The notes: generated from the sequence alone by a model not told the origin. Numbered from the stretch's first letter, positions 18,048 through 27,259 are shown. The stretch: DNA of 36,978 nt from an uncultured Lachnospiraceae bacterium (GCA_947630595.1 CANRIG010000027.1:1-36978), one strand, 5' to 3'. Program-made: numbers and translations.

Positions 18048-19226
18048 ATGAAAGAACTTGCATTAAAATACGGCTGTAACCCGAACCAGAAACCTTCCCG
18101 CATCTACATGGCGGACGGCGGCGAGCTGCCGATCCGGGTGCTCTCCGGCAAACCGGGCTACATCAACTTCCTCGACGCGTTCAACGGCTGGCAGCTGGTC
18201 CGGGAGCTGAAGGAGGCGACGGGCCTTCCGGCCGCGACCTCGTTCAAGCATGTGTCCCCGGCGGGCGCGGCGATCGGGCTCCCGCTCGACGAGACGCTGG
18301 CGAAGATTTACTGGGTGGATGATTATGAGCAGCTCTCTCCGCTGGCATGCGCCTATGCGCGGGCCAGGGGCGCGGACCGCATGTCGTCGTTTGGCGATTT
18401 CATCGCGCTGTCCGATGTCTGCGACAAGGCGACGGCGCTGCTGATCAAGCGCGAGGTTTCCGACGGTGTGATCGCTCCCGGCTATACGCCGGAGGCGCTG
18501 GAGATTCTGGGGCAGAAGAAAAAGGGCAATTACAACGTCATCGAGATCGACGGGAGCTACCGGCCCGACCCGCTCGAGCGCAAGCAGGTTTACGGCATCA
18601 CCTTTGAGCAGGGCCGTCAGGAGCTGAAAATCGACGACGCGCTGCTGTCACATTTTGTCACTGAGAAAAAAGAGGTTTCGGAGGACGCGCTGCGCGACCT
18701 TAAGATTGCGCTGATCACGCTGAAATACACGCAGTCCAACTCCGTGTGCTACGTGAAGGGCGGGCAGGCGATCGGCATCGGCGCCGGGCAGCAGTCGCGC
18801 GTGCACTGCACGCGGCTGGCCGGGCAGAAGGCGGACAACTGGTTCCTGCGCCAGTGCCCGAAGGTGCTGAATCTTCCGTTTGCGGATGCGATCACCAGGG
18901 CCGAGCGCGATAACGCGATCGACGTCTACATCGGCGCGGAGTACATGGATGTGCTGGCCGACGGCGCCTGGGAGAAGGTATTCACCGAGAAGCCGGAGGC
19001 GTTCACCGCGCAGGAGAAGCGGGCGTGGCTGGACCAGATGCAGGGCGTGACGCTCGGCTCCGACGCTTTCTTCCCGTTCCCGGACAACATCGAGCGCGCG
19101 CACAAGTCGGGCGTCGCCTACATCGCGCAGCCGGGCGGTTCGGTGCGCGACGCGGATGTCATCGCGGCCTGCGACAAATACGGCATGGCGATGGCGTTCA
19201 CGGGCATCCGCCTGTTCCATCACTGA
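18048..19226 (+). CDS. Phosphoribosylaminoimidazolecarboxamide (AICAR) formyltransferase, stand-alone
   Basis: A 392-residue protein equivalent to the C-terminal AICAR transformylase half of PurH, without the N-terminal MGS-like cyclohydrolase domain. It transfers a formyl group from 10-formyl-THF to AICAR. Diagnostic stretches are ELALKYGCNPNQKPSR, SFKHVSPAGAAIG, the K-Y-T-Q-S-N-S segment, QAIGIGAGQQSRVHC and FFPFPDNIERA, ending near ITGI-like FTGIRLFHH. ATG 18048 is preferred over the GTG two codons earlier; AAAGGAG is 10 nt upstream. Together with the preceding PurO-like gene it completes IMP synthesis. Confidence 0.94.
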   Translation: MKELALKYGCNPNQKPSRIYMADGGELPIRVLSGKPGYINFLDAFNGWQLVRELKEATGLPAATSFKHVSPAGAAIGLPLDETLAKIYWVDDYEQLSPLACAYARARGADRMSSFGDFIALSDVCDKATALLIKREVSDGVIAPGYTPEALEILGQKKKGNYNVIEIDGSYRPDPLERKQVYGITFEQGRQELKIDDALLSHFVTEKKEVSEDALRDLKIALITLKYTQSNSVCYVKGGQAIGIGAGQQSRVHCTRLAGQKADNWFLRQCPKVLNLPFADAITRAERDNAIDVYIGAEYMDVLADGAWEKVFTEKPEAFTAQEKRAWLDQMQGVTLGSDAFFPFPDNIERAHKSGVAYIAQPGGSVRDADVIAACDKYGMAMAFTGIRLFHH

Positions 19227-19429
19227 GGTTTGATTTAGCAATAGTGCATAAAAATCACCCCTCCGTTTTGTGCAACAGGTAAAAAATACCGGAACGATCA
19301 TAAAATAGAACATAGTTCATATAATACTCTTGATAAAGAACATAAAATATGATAAGATTCTTTTAACAAAACAAAAACACCATAACATATGAATGTTATG
19401 ATTGTTTTGTGAGAAAAAAGGAGGGCTAT
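19227..19429 (+). promoter_or_regulatory. ula operon control region with dyad symmetries
   Basis: This 203-bp AT-rich gap holds the operon promoter and two candidate operators. GAAC-ATA-GTTC lies at 19308-19318, upstream of the -35. CATAACAT-ATGA-ATGTTATG (8-bp arms, 19381-19400) lies downstream of the start site, nested inside a looser ACAAAAC/GTTTTGT dyad. They are natural candidates for the DeoR-type repressor encoded in the operon. The second is also able to fold as an RNA hairpin just before the ulaG ribosome binding site. Confidence 0.6.
19330..19358 (+). promoter_or_regulatory. ula operon promoter
   Basis: TTGATA (19330-19335) and TAAGAT (19353-19358) are separated by 17 bp, giving a start site near 19365, about 65 nt upstream of the ulaG start codon. 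Confidence 0.75.
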
Positions 19430-20533
19430 ATGAGCAAAATCGACGAAATCACACGCGAAAGTTGGATCATGAGCACATTCCCTGAGTGGGGGACATGGCT
19501 CAACGAGGAGATCGAGAATGAGGTGGTAGCGCCGGGCACCGTGGCTATGTGGTGGCTTGGCTGCACCGGAATGTGGTTCAAGACGCCGGGCGGCGCTAAC
19601 ATCACGATCGATCTCTGGATGGGCAACGGCAAGCGCACACACGGCGACGGCAAGATGAAAGTGGGACATCAGATGGCCAATATGTGCGGCGCGCGCGCAA
19701 TGCAGCCGAACCTGAGAGCGGTACCGTTCGTGATCGACGCATTCGCAATCAAACAGGTGGACGCGGTGCTGGCGACGCATTATCATCAGGACCACATGAG
19801 CGCCGAGTATGCATCCCACGTCATCAAGTCCGGCATGACGACCGTGGACGAGAACGGCAGGGAGATCCCGGTGCCGTTTATCGGACCGAAGAAATCCGTT
19901 GAGCTGTGGCAGAAGTGGGGCGTTCCCGCGGACCGCTGCATCACCGTGAAGCCTGGCGACACCATCAAGATCAAGGACCTGGAGATCGTGGCTCTGGATT
20001 CCTTTGACCGCACCTGCCTGGTCACGACCGATTCCACCGGTCCGGACCGCGAAGAGCTGACCGGCATCTGCCCGACCGACATGGACGACAAGGCAGTCAA
20101 CTACCTGATCAAGACCCCGGGCGGAAACATTTACCACAGCGGCGACTCCCATTACTCCATCTACTTTGCAAAACACGGCAAGGACTACGATGTGGACGTG
20201 GCGTTCGGCTCCTACGGCGAGAACCCGGTGGGCATGGCCGACAAGATGACGAGCTGCGACATCCTGAGAATGGCGGAAGCGCTCAGATGCAAGGTGGTTA
20301 TCCCGATTCACTACGACGTATGGACGAACTTCATGGCAGACATCAACGAGATCCGCGTTCTTTATGATATGAAGAAAGACCGTCTGGATTACAAGTTCCA
20401 TCCGTTCTTCTGGGAAGTGGGCGGCAAGTACGTCTATCCGACCGACAAGGACAAGAGGGCATACCATCACAGAAGAGGCTTCGAGGACTGCTTCGAGGCG
20501 CCGCAGAACATTCCGTTCCGCTCCTGCCTGTAA
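19430..20533 (+). CDS. ulaG: L-ascorbate-6-phosphate lactonase
   Basis: A 367-residue metallo-beta-lactamase-fold enzyme that opens L-ascorbate-6-phosphate to 3-keto-L-gulonate-6-phosphate. The metal motif is HYHQDH (117-122). Further ligands are expected in [10 protein letters not shown] and [10 protein letters not shown]. The N-terminal [15 protein letters not shown] segment is characteristic of UlaG. ATG 19430 follows GGAGGG; an earlier in-frame start seven codons upstream would cover the ribosome binding site. First gene of the ascorbate operon. Confidence 0.95.
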   Translation: MSKIDEITRESWIMSTFPEWGTWLNEEIENEVVAPGTVAMWWLGCTGMWFKTPGGANITIDLWMGNGKRTHGDGKMKVGHQMANMCGARAMQPNLRAVPFVIDAFAIKQVDAVLATHYHQDHMSAEYASHVIKSGMTTVDENGREIPVPFIGPKKSVELWQKWGVPADRCITVKPGDTIKIKDLEIVALDSFDRTCLVTTDSTGPDREELTGICPTDMDDKAVNYLIKTPGGNIYHSGDSHYSIYFAKHGKDYDVDVAFGSYGENPVGMADKMTSCDILRMAEALRCKVVIPIHYDVWTNFMADINEIRVLYDMKKDRLDYKFHPFFWEVGGKYVYPTDKDKRAYHHRRGFEDCFEAPQNIPFRSCL

Positions 20534-20578
20534 GCGCTGCAGATCAGGCAAAAAAACTGAAACCGGAGGATAAAGCAA

Positions 20579-21034
20579 ATGTTACGAAATTTCGTAGAAA
20601 ACAAGCACTACAAATTTGCCGAGGAGGCAAAGGACTGGCGCGATGCGATCCGCATGAGCTGCGAGAGCCTTGAGGCCGACGGCACGGTGGAGGCGAACTA
20701 CAAAGAGGACATCATCGCCTGTGTGGAAAAGCACGGACCGTACATTGTAATCATGCCGAATGTGGCGATGCCGCATTCCCAGGAGGGCGCGTTCGGCGTC
20801 AACAAGACCGCCATCGCTTTCATGAAGCTGGAGAAGCCGGTCAGCTTTGACGAGAACGACCCCGAGAAGGATGCGCAGCTGTTCTTTACGCTGGCGTCCT
20901 GCAACCCCGATCAGCACCTGGAGAACATGATGAAGCTCTCCGAGATGCTGATGAACGACGATGTCGTAAAGGCTCTTGCAGATGCGAAGTCGCCGGAGGA
21001 TCTGCTGAAGATCCAGGAGATGTATTTGGACTAA
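20579..21034 (+). CDS. ulaC: Ascorbate PTS EIIA component
   Basis: A 151-residue fructose/mannitol-type EIIA protein. The phosphoryl-accepting residue is His66 in IMPNVAMPHSQEGAFG. It passes phosphate from HPr to the EIIB Cys. It starts at ATG 20579 behind CCGGAGGA. Its position between the lactonase and the UlaA-type EIIC assigns it to the ascorbate system. Confidence 0.94.
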   Translation: MLRNFVENKHYKFAEEAKDWRDAIRMSCESLEADGTVEANYKEDIIACVEKHGPYIVIMPNVAMPHSQEGAFGVNKTAIAFMKLEKPVSFDENDPEKDAQLFFTLASCNPDQHLENMMKLSEMLMNDDVVKALADAKSPEDLLKIQEMYLD

Positions 21035-21064
21035 CCCAGCTGTTTGAGGGGGAAAGGAGAATTT

Positions 21065-22546
21065 ATGAATATTTTAATGAGAGTATGGACCTATTTTGCT
21101 ACCAACATTCTGCAGCAGCCGGCATTCATGATCGGCCTGATCGTAGCGCTTGGTTACATCCTGCTGAAAAAACCGTGGTATGACGTGCTTGCGGGCGTGA
21201 TCAAGGCGATCGTCGGCTACCTGATTTTGACGGTCGGTTCCTCAGGACTGGTCAACAACTTCCGTCCGGTGCTGGTCGGACTGAAAGACCGTTTCAACCT
21301 TGACGCTATGGTAATCGACCCGTACTTCGGACAGAACGCGGTGACCGCCGGCGTGGAGGAAGTGTTCGGCAAGGGCTTCGGCGACGCCATGATCCTTCTG
21401 CTGATCGCGTTTATCGTCAACATCCTGCTGGTTCGCTTCAGCAAGCTGACCAAGCTCCGCGCACTGTTCACCACCGGTCACGTGCAGGTGCAGCAGGCTT
21501 CCACCGCTTACTGGCTGATCATGTTCGCGCTGCCGGGTCTTCTGACCAAGCACGCGGCGCTTCTGGTTGTGATGGCTGTCATCCTCGGCGCATACTGGGC
21601 GGTAGGCTCCAACCTGATCATCAAGCCCTGCCAGGAGCTGACCGACGGCGCAGGCTTCACCCTGGCGCATCAGCAGATGTTCGGCATCGCGCTGAATACC
21701 TGGCTGGCTGAAAAGCTGTTCGGCGGCAAGAAGGGCAAAGAGGTTAAGAAAATCGACGACATCGAGCTTCCGGGCTTCATGTCCATCTTCAATGAAAACA
21801 TGGTATGTACTTCCATCCTGATGCTGATCTTCTTCGGAGCCATCCTCATCATCCTGGGCAGGGATTACCTGACCGAGAGCGGCTTCCTGGCAGAGGGCGC
21901 AAGTATGGTATTCTATGTCATCCAGACCTGTCTCTACTTTGCAGTATACCTGGCAATCCTGCAGCTCGGTGTCCGTACCTTCGTTACGGAGCTGACCGCA
22001 TCCTTCCAGGGTATCGCCGACAAGCTCCTTCCGGGTTCCGTTCCGGGCGTTGACTGCGCGGTTGCATTCGGTTTCGGTTCCGCAAACGCAGTTCCGCTGG
22101 GCTTCCTGGCAGGTTTTGTAGGACAGATTATCGCGATCGTTATCCTGATCGTCATGAAGAGCCCGGTACTCGTAATCTGCGGATTCGTTCCGGTATTCTT
22201 CGATAACGCATCCATCGCCGTATTCGCAAACGAAAAGGGCGGTATCAAGGCGGCTCTGATCCTGCCGTTTATCTCCGGCCTCTGCCAGGTATTCGGTTCT
22301 GCGCTGATCGCAGGCTGGGTAGGCATGGCGGCTTACGGCGGATACCTCGGCATGTGGGACTGGGCGATCGTATGGCCGGTTATGACCGGTGTCATGAAGT
22401 TCCTGAGCTACGCGGGCGTGGCAATCGTGGTGGTTGCGCTTCTGGCAATCCCGCAGCTCCAGTACCGTGCTGACAAGGAAGGTTACTTCCTGATGACCGA
22501 GGACTGGGAGGCTTACAAAGAGCTGAAGGCAAAACAGGCAAAATAA
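21065..22546 (+). CDS. ulaA: Ascorbate PTS EIIC permease
   Basis: A 493-residue integral membrane protein with about ten hydrophobic segments, for example PAFMIGLIVALGYILL and DAMILLLIAFIVNILLV near the N-terminus, and family-typical VAFGFGSANAVPLGFLAGF and VFFDNASIAVFANEKGG. It matches the UlaA/SgaT EIIC family, which carries L-ascorbate into the cell with phosphorylation. ATG 21065 follows GAAAGGAGA. It is slightly longer than enteric UlaA. Confidence 0.95.
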   Translation: MNILMRVWTYFATNILQQPAFMIGLIVALGYILLKKPWYDVLAGVIKAIVGYLILTVGSSGLVNNFRPVLVGLKDRFNLDAMVIDPYFGQNAVTAGVEEVFGKGFGDAMILLLIAFIVNILLVRFSKLTKLRALFTTGHVQVQQASTAYWLIMFALPGLLTKHAALLVVMAVILGAYWAVGSNLIIKPCQELTDGAGFTLAHQQMFGIALNTWLAEKLFGGKKGKEVKKIDDIELPGFMSIFNENMVCTSILMLIFFGAILIILGRDYLTESGFLAEGASMVFYVIQTCLYFAVYLAILQLGVRTFVTELTASFQGIADKLLPGSVPGVDCAVAFGFGSANAVPLGFLAGFVGQIIAIVILIVMKSPVLVICGFVPVFFDNASIAVFANEKGGIKAALILPFISGLCQVFGSALIAGWVGMAAYGGYLGMWDWAIVWPVMTGVMKFLSYAGVAIVVVALLAIPQLQYRADKEGYFLMTEDWEAYKELKAKQAK

Positions 22547-22591
22547 TATCAAAATCTGAAACATATCAATTACAAAAAGGAGACTAAGACA

Positions 22592-22897
22592 ATGGCAAAA
22601 GAAAATATGAGTTTTTTGGTTTGCTGCGCAAACGGAGCTGGTTCCAGCCTGATGATGAAAATGACGATGCAGAAGGTGCTTGACAAGGTAGGCATCAAGC
22701 CGGGCAAGATTCATCACTGCGCGCTGTCTGAGGGCAAGAGCGCGGCTGCGCAGTACGATGTAGTGTTCTGTGCGCAGAACTTTGCAAACATGTTCAAGGA
22801 TGCGGAGAAGAAGGGCACGATCGTGATCGGCCTGCGCAACATCATGTCCCCGCAGGAGATTGAGCAGAAAATGAGAGAACACGGCATTATCGAATAA
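22592..22897 (+). CDS. ulaB: Ascorbate PTS EIIB component
   Basis: A 101-residue cytosolic EIIB with the P-loop-like CCANGAGSS near the N-terminus. Cys12 is the expected phosphocysteine, and it has an unusual neighbouring Cys11. It transfers phosphate from EIIA to incoming ascorbate at EIIC. AAAAGGAG precedes the ATG. A perfect 9-bp hairpin lies shortly after its stop. Confidence 0.95.
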   Translation: MAKENMSFLVCCANGAGSSLMMKMTMQKVLDKVGIKPGKIHHCALSEGKSAAAQYDVVFCAQNFANMFKDAEKKGTIVIGLRNIMSPQEIEQKMREHGIIE

Positions 22898-22926
22898 TCA
22901 ATCACACGTGCAGCATACAGGATTTT

Positions 22927-22949
22927 GGGGCCGGACCGTTTCCGGCCCC
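22927..22949 (+). other. Intra-operon hairpin after ulaB
   Basis: GGGGCCGGA (22927-22935), a 5-nt loop and TCCGGCCCC (22941-22949) form a very stable stem with no T-run behind it. It separates the PTS genes from the regulator and catabolic genes. It could stabilise the 3' end of the PTS message or partly uncouple expression, rather than terminate. Confidence 0.6.
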
Positions 22950-23042
22950 GACATCAGCCCAACGACAGCATGTGTTCTTTTTTTATCGGTTTTTCTCGCC
23001 TGCGAGCAAGGTGACGTGCATACGGACTGAGGAGGAAAAGGC

Positions 23043-23810
23043 ATGAAGAGAGAACGGGCATATGTGGACGGCAGAAGAAGCCAGATCATTGAGCTGCTGC
23101 AGAAAAATCCCCAGGTCAGGGTGGACGACCTCGCCAGGCGTCTGGAGGTCTCGGTGATCACGATTCGCCGCGACCTGCAGTACCTGGAGGACAACGGACT
23201 GCTGACCAGGTTCTACGGAGGCGCGCGGGCGACGGAACGCTCGCTGCAGGAAGTGGACGATGTGGCGCAGAGCCGCGAGCTGATCGCGCGGTACGCGGCC
23301 ACGCTGGTGGAGGACGGCGATACCATTTTCATCAACAGCAGCAGCAATGCGCTCTCGATTATCCGGTATATCACCCGGAGCAATGTGACAGTGATTACAA
23401 ACAATGGCAAGGCAATCCATCAGGACAAAGGAGACGGCGTCAGCATCATCCTGACCGGCGGGGAGCTCCGCTACCCGAAGGAAACGATGGTGGGAGATTT
23501 TGCGGTGAGAAATCTGCAGAACATTTATGCAAAGAAGGCGTTTGTAGGCTGTTCCGGCATCACGGCCCACACCGGGATGACCACTGAGATTGCAAACGAG
23601 GTGAATCTCAATCAGCTGATGATTGAGCACACCACCCAGGAGGTTTATATTCTGGCGGATCACACAAAAATCGGCCGCAGCAGCAGTTTTACGAGCTGCA
23701 GCCTGGCCGGAAAGCATCTGATTACGGACGAAAAAGCGCCCTCCGCCGAGCTGGAGCTGATGGAGGCGGGCGGCGTCATCGTGCATCGGGTGCATTGGGG
23801 CGACGCATAG
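23043..23810 (+). CDS. DeoR/GlpR-family transcriptional regulator, probable ula regulator
   Basis: A 255-residue protein. The N-terminal winged helix-turn-helix (about 8-60) has VRVDDLARRLEVSVITIRRDLQYLED followed by the DeoR-typical FYGGA. The C-terminal DeoRC sugar-phosphate sensor domain follows, with NSSSNALSIIRYI and the KKAFVGCSGI block. ATG 23043 is preceded by GAGGAGG. Family members usually repress their own operon until a sugar phosphate binds. Its place inside the ascorbate operon makes UlaR-like autoregulation likely; the dyads at 19308 and 19381 are candidate sites. Confidence 0.92.
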   Translation: MKRERAYVDGRRSQIIELLQKNPQVRVDDLARRLEVSVITIRRDLQYLEDNGLLTRFYGGARATERSLQEVDDVAQSRELIARYAATLVEDGDTIFINSSSNALSIIRYITRSNVTVITNNGKAIHQDKGDGVSIILTGGELRYPKETMVGDFAVRNLQNIYAKKAFVGCSGITAHTGMTTEIANEVNLNQLMIEHTTQEVYILADHTKIGRSSSFTSCSLAGKHLITDEKAPSAELELMEAGGVIVHRVHWGDA

Positions 23811-23852
23811 CGCTCCCCGAAAAAATGAAAAATGCGTATACGGAGGAGAGAC

Positions 23853-24698
23853 ATGAAAGCATATACGCTGGGATTATACGAGAAGGCCATACCCTCCGAC
23901 CTGAGCTGGCGGGATAAGCTGGAAGCGGCAAAGCAGGCCGGGTTTGACTTTCTGGAGATCAGTATCGACGAGACGGACGCCAAGCTGGCGCGTCTCAACA
24001 TGTCGCAGGAGGAGCGGGCAGGACTGGCGGCCATGGCCGCGGGCATCGGCATGCCGATCCGCACCATGTGCCTGAGCGGCCACCGGAAATACCCGATGGG
24101 CAGCAACGATCCGCAGACCTGCGCGCGCAGCATGGAGATCATGGAGAAGGCCATCCAGCTGGCTGAGGATCTGGGTGTGCGCATCATCCAGCTCGCCGGC
24201 TACGACGTGTACTACGAGGAGTCCAGCGGGGAGACCAGGGCCAGATTTGAGGAAAACCTCAAAAAGGCCACCGAGATGGCGGCCCGCGCCGGCGTGGTGA
24301 TGGGATTCGAGACGATGGAGACGGAGTTTATGAACACGGTTGAGAAGGCCATGAAATACGTCAACATCGTAAATTCTTCCTATCTGAACGTATATCCGGA
24401 TATCGGAAACATCACCAATGCGGCTGTGACCTACGGGACGAACGTGCTGGACGACCTGGAGACCGGACGCGGCCATGTCTGCGCCATGCATTTGAAGGAA
24501 ACCGTGCCGGGCAAATTCCGTGAGATTCCGTTCGGAACCGGCCATGTAAATTTTGAAGCGGCGATTCAGAAAGCCTGGAGCCTGGGCATCCGCAAATTCG
24601 TGACCGAGTTCTGGTACACCGGAAACGAGGCCTGGAGGGACGACCTGGCGTTCGCAAACCGGATGATGGCCGCAATTTTAGAGAAACAGGGCAACTGA
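23853..24698 (+). CDS. ulaE: L-ribulose-5-phosphate 3-epimerase (UlaE type)
   Basis: A 281-residue AP-endonuclease-2-like TIM barrel that converts L-xylulose-5-phosphate to L-ribulose-5-phosphate. Features include the N-terminal LGLYEKAIP, FLEISIDET, MCLSGHRKYPMGS, IIQLAGYDVYYE, the metal-site Glu in GFETMETEFMNT, and HLKETVPGKFREIPFG with the metal-binding residues. ATG 23853 follows GGAGGAGAG. It is homologous to SgaU/UlaE; the operon context supports that assignment over other sugar-phosphate epimerases. Confidence 0.94.
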   Translation: MKAYTLGLYEKAIPSDLSWRDKLEAAKQAGFDFLEISIDETDAKLARLNMSQEERAGLAAMAAGIGMPIRTMCLSGHRKYPMGSNDPQTCARSMEIMEKAIQLAEDLGVRIIQLAGYDVYYEESSGETRARFEENLKKATEMAARAGVVMGFETMETEFMNTVEKAMKYVNIVNSSYLNVYPDIGNITNAAVTYGTNVLDDLETGRGHVCAMHLKETVPGKFREIPFGTGHVNFEAAIQKAWSLGIRKFVTEFWYTGNEAWRDDLAFANRMMAAILEKQGN

Positions 24699-24713
24699 AA
24701 GGCGGATACGGCA

Positions 24714-25760
24714 ATGAAAGTAAGCAAAAAAGTAATTTCAAATCTGACAAAGTGTTATTCCATCGCTCCCATCGTCTACCACGGCGAACCGCATTTCCTG
24801 GTAGCGGCGGAGAAGGTGGACAAGTGCCTGCTCTTTGACCAGGACGGAAATCAGAAGGATGTCGTCTGGGAGGAGCCGGGCGGAGTCATGACGATGGTGC
24901 AGGTGCCGGGAGCGGACGGACAGTTCCTGGCGACGCACAAATTCTACTCTCCGAACGATTCCAAAGAGGCGAAGATCGTCATCGCGACGGCGCAGCCGCA
25001 GGGCGGCTGGGAGATCCGCACGCTGGTGGACCTGCCGTTTGTGCACCGTTTTGACATCCTCGAGCGGAACGGCGTCCGCTACCTGATCGCCTGCGCGCTC
25101 AAGTCCGGCCATGAATACAAAGAGGACTGGAGATTCCCGGGCAAGGTGTACGCGGCGGTGCTTCCGCAGGACCTGAGCGGCTTTGACGCGGAGCACCAGC
25201 TGGAGCTTAAGGTGATCAAGGACAACATGCTCAAGAACCACGGCTACTACCGGGTCGAGGACGAGGGCGTGATGACCGCCGTCGTTTCCTGCGACAGCGG
25301 CGTATATCAGTTCGTGCCGCCGGCGGCGCCGGAGGAGGACTGGGAGATCCGCACGCTTCTGGAGACGCCGGCCAGCGACGCGGTGCTGGTGGACTTCGAC
25401 GGAGACGGCGAGAAGGAGCTGGGCGTGCTGGCGCCGTTCCACGGCGAAGTGATCGCGATTTACAAAAGAAAAGACGGTGTATTTGAAAAGGTTTATGAGT
25501 ATGGCAAACCGGCGGAGTTTGTACACGCGATCTATGGCGGTATGCTTTGCGGTAAACCGGCGTTCGTGGTAGGCCACCGCAAGGGGGCGCGCGAGCTGCT
25601 GGCATTCACTTACAATCCGCAGACGGGAAGCTACGACGTACAGGTAATCGACACCGACTGCGGTTCGGCAAACGTTTACCATTATGAGAAGGGCGGCAAG
25701 GATATCATCATCTCCACAAACCGTGAGATTGACGAAGTGGCAATGTACACGCTGGAATAG
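24714..25760 (+). CDS. FG-GAP/beta-propeller-like cytosolic protein of unknown function
   Basis: A 348-residue protein that I do not recognise as an enzyme. It has no signal peptide or membrane segment. It appears to be built from about six blade-like repeats, each with a short hydrophobic strand pair (for example [45 protein letters not shown]). One clear FG-GAP/VCBS calcium-loop motif, DFDGDGEKE, lies at 227-235 in [18 protein letters not shown]. It sits 15 bp after ulaE, and ulaF follows 14 bp behind its stop, so it belongs to the operon. FG-GAP propellers are usually secreted or integrin-like; a cytosolic one inside a sugar catabolic operon is unusual. It could be a lactonase, epimerase or sensor; nothing in the sequence decides this. 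Confidence 0.75.
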   Translation: MKVSKKVISNLTKCYSIAPIVYHGEPHFLVAAEKVDKCLLFDQDGNQKDVVWEEPGGVMTMVQVPGADGQFLATHKFYSPNDSKEAKIVIATAQPQGGWEIRTLVDLPFVHRFDILERNGVRYLIACALKSGHEYKEDWRFPGKVYAAVLPQDLSGFDAEHQLELKVIKDNMLKNHGYYRVEDEGVMTAVVSCDSGVYQFVPPAAPEEDWEIRTLLETPASDAVLVDFDGDGEKELGVLAPFHGEVIAIYKRKDGVFEKVYEYGKPAEFVHAIYGGMLCGKPAFVVGHRKGARELLAFTYNPQTGSYDVQVIDTDCGSANVYHYEKGGKDIIISTNREIDEVAMYTLE

Positions 25761-25774
25761 GAGGAACGCATACT

Positions 25775-26461
25775 ATGTTGGAAGAGCTGAAAAAAATCGT
25801 TTATGAAGCAAACATGGATCTGCCGAAATACGGCCTGGTGACCTTCACCTGGGGCAACGTCAGCGCGATCGACCGCGAGACCGGGTATTTTGTGATCAAG
25901 CCGAGCGGCGTGGACTACGACAAGCTGACTCCGGACGACATGGTGGTCATGGACCTGAACATGAACAAGGTCGAGGGCAAACTGAAACCGTCCTCCGACA
26001 CGCCGACCCACTGCGAGCTGTACAAGGCGTTCCCGTCCATCGGCGGCATCGTGCACACCCACTCTTCCTGGGCGACGAGCTGGGCGCAGGCGGGCAGGTC
26101 GATTCCGTGCTACGGCACCACGCATGCGGACTACATCTACGGCGAGGTTCCGTGCGTCAGAAACCTGACCAAAGAGGAGCTTGAGGACTACGAGGTAAAC
26201 ACCGGCAAGCTGATCGTGGAGCATTTCCAGAAGGCCGATGTGGTGGCGGTTCCGTGCGTGCTCTGCAAGAACCACGGCCCGTTCGCATGGGGCAAGGACG
26301 CGCACGAGGCGGTGCACAACGCGGTCGTGCTCGAGGAAGTGGCCAAGATGGCGGCGCGCTGCGAGATGATCAACCCGCAGGCGAAGCCGGCGCCGCAGGA
26401 GCTGCAGGACAAACACTATTTCAGAAAACACGGTGCAAACGCATACTACGGGCAGAACTGA
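25775..26461 (+). CDS. ulaF: L-ribulose-5-phosphate 4-epimerase
   Basis: A 228-residue class II aldolase-family epimerase (AraD/UlaF/SgbE) that converts L-ribulose-5-phosphate to D-xylulose-5-phosphate for the pentose phosphate pathway. Zinc ligands are His94 and His96 in IVHTHSS and a third His in [10 protein letters not shown]. The substrate-binding [14 protein letters not shown] segment (Asp75) and the C-terminal [10 protein letters not shown] are family hallmarks. AGGAGG overlaps the stop codon of the preceding gene. Sequence alone does not separate UlaF from AraD, but the operon favours UlaF. Confidence 0.95.
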   Translation: MLEELKKIVYEANMDLPKYGLVTFTWGNVSAIDRETGYFVIKPSGVDYDKLTPDDMVVMDLNMNKVEGKLKPSSDTPTHCELYKAFPSIGGIVHTHSSWATSWAQAGRSIPCYGTTHADYIYGEVPCVRNLTKEELEDYEVNTGKLIVEHFQKADVVAVPCVLCKNHGPFAWGKDAHEAVHNAVVLEEVAKMAARCEMINPQAKPAPQELQDKHYFRKHGANAYYGQN

Positions 26462-26466
26462 AGCAT

Positions 26467-27186
26467 ATGATAAAGGCAGTATTCTTTGATATCGACGATA
26501 CCATGTATGATTTCACCGGGACGCACCGGATTGCGATGAAGGCGCTGACCGACTACTGCAGGCGGGAATTTCCCGAAGTGGAGGCGGACTTCCAGGAGAC
26601 CTTCACGAGCGCGCAGGCGACGATCGAGCGCAGGACCGGCACGGACTGCGCCGCCAACCACAACCGCCTGATCCGTTTTCAGTGTATCCTGGACCTGTGG
26701 GGCATACAGGCGCCCTCCAAAGCGCTGGAGATGTACCATGCCTACTGGGACACGCTGCTGTCCTTGATGAAGCCGGAACCTGGCCTGCTGAAGCTGGTGG
26801 CGGAGCTGCGCAGCCGCGGCATACTGCTTGGCATCGGCTCCGATATGACGGCGTACATTCAGTACAAGAAGCTGGAAAGACTGGGGGTGCTGGACGACAT
26901 CAGCCGGATCGTGGTCAGCGAGGAGGCCGGGGCGGAAAAGCCCGCCCCGCGTTTCTTCCGGCTGTGCGTGGAGAAGATGGGATGCCGGCCGGAGGAGTGC
27001 GTCTTTATCGGGGACAGCCTGAGAAAGGACGTCCGGGGCGCCATTGACTGTGGGCTGCACGGCGTATGGTACCGTCCGCGCAGCAAATACGGCGAGGAGG
27101 AAACGGAATATCCCTGCATCCGCTCGTTTGAGGACTGCGTCCGCGGCGACGCCGTCTGCCTGGGCGAGGGGCTGTGCATCGCGTGA
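26467..27186 (+). CDS. HAD-superfamily phosphatase
   Basis: A 239-residue haloacid dehalogenase-like hydrolase starting 5 nt after ulaF. Motif I is FFDIDDT (nucleophile Asp8, acid/base Asp10), motif II is the GIGSD segment, motif III Lys lies in GAEKPAPRFF, and motif IV is FIGDSLRKD. A helical cap lies between residues about 15 and 95. No specific substrate can be read from sequence. In this operon it may remove a dead-end or toxic sugar phosphate. The frame is open further upstream inside ulaF, but that part is out of frame with UlaF and not part of this protein. Confidence 0.9.
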   Translation: MIKAVFFDIDDTMYDFTGTHRIAMKALTDYCRREFPEVEADFQETFTSAQATIERRTGTDCAANHNRLIRFQCILDLWGIQAPSKALEMYHAYWDTLLSLMKPEPGLLKLVAELRSRGILLGIGSDMTAYIQYKKLERLGVLDDISRIVVSEEAGAEKPAPRFFRLCVEKMGCRPEECVFIGDSLRKDVRGAIDCGLHGVWYRPRSKYGEEETEYPCIRSFEDCVRGDAVCLGEGLCIA

Positions 27187-27259
27187 AGAAATTGCTATAA
27201 AAACAATGTAAGATATTTTAGAAATATAGACAGGAAAAAGAGAAAGAGAGGAAAGCGAC

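Noticed and set aside
19227-19429. Catabolite-responsive (cre) site in the ula promoter region
   Set aside because: No stretch matched the cre consensus well enough by eye.
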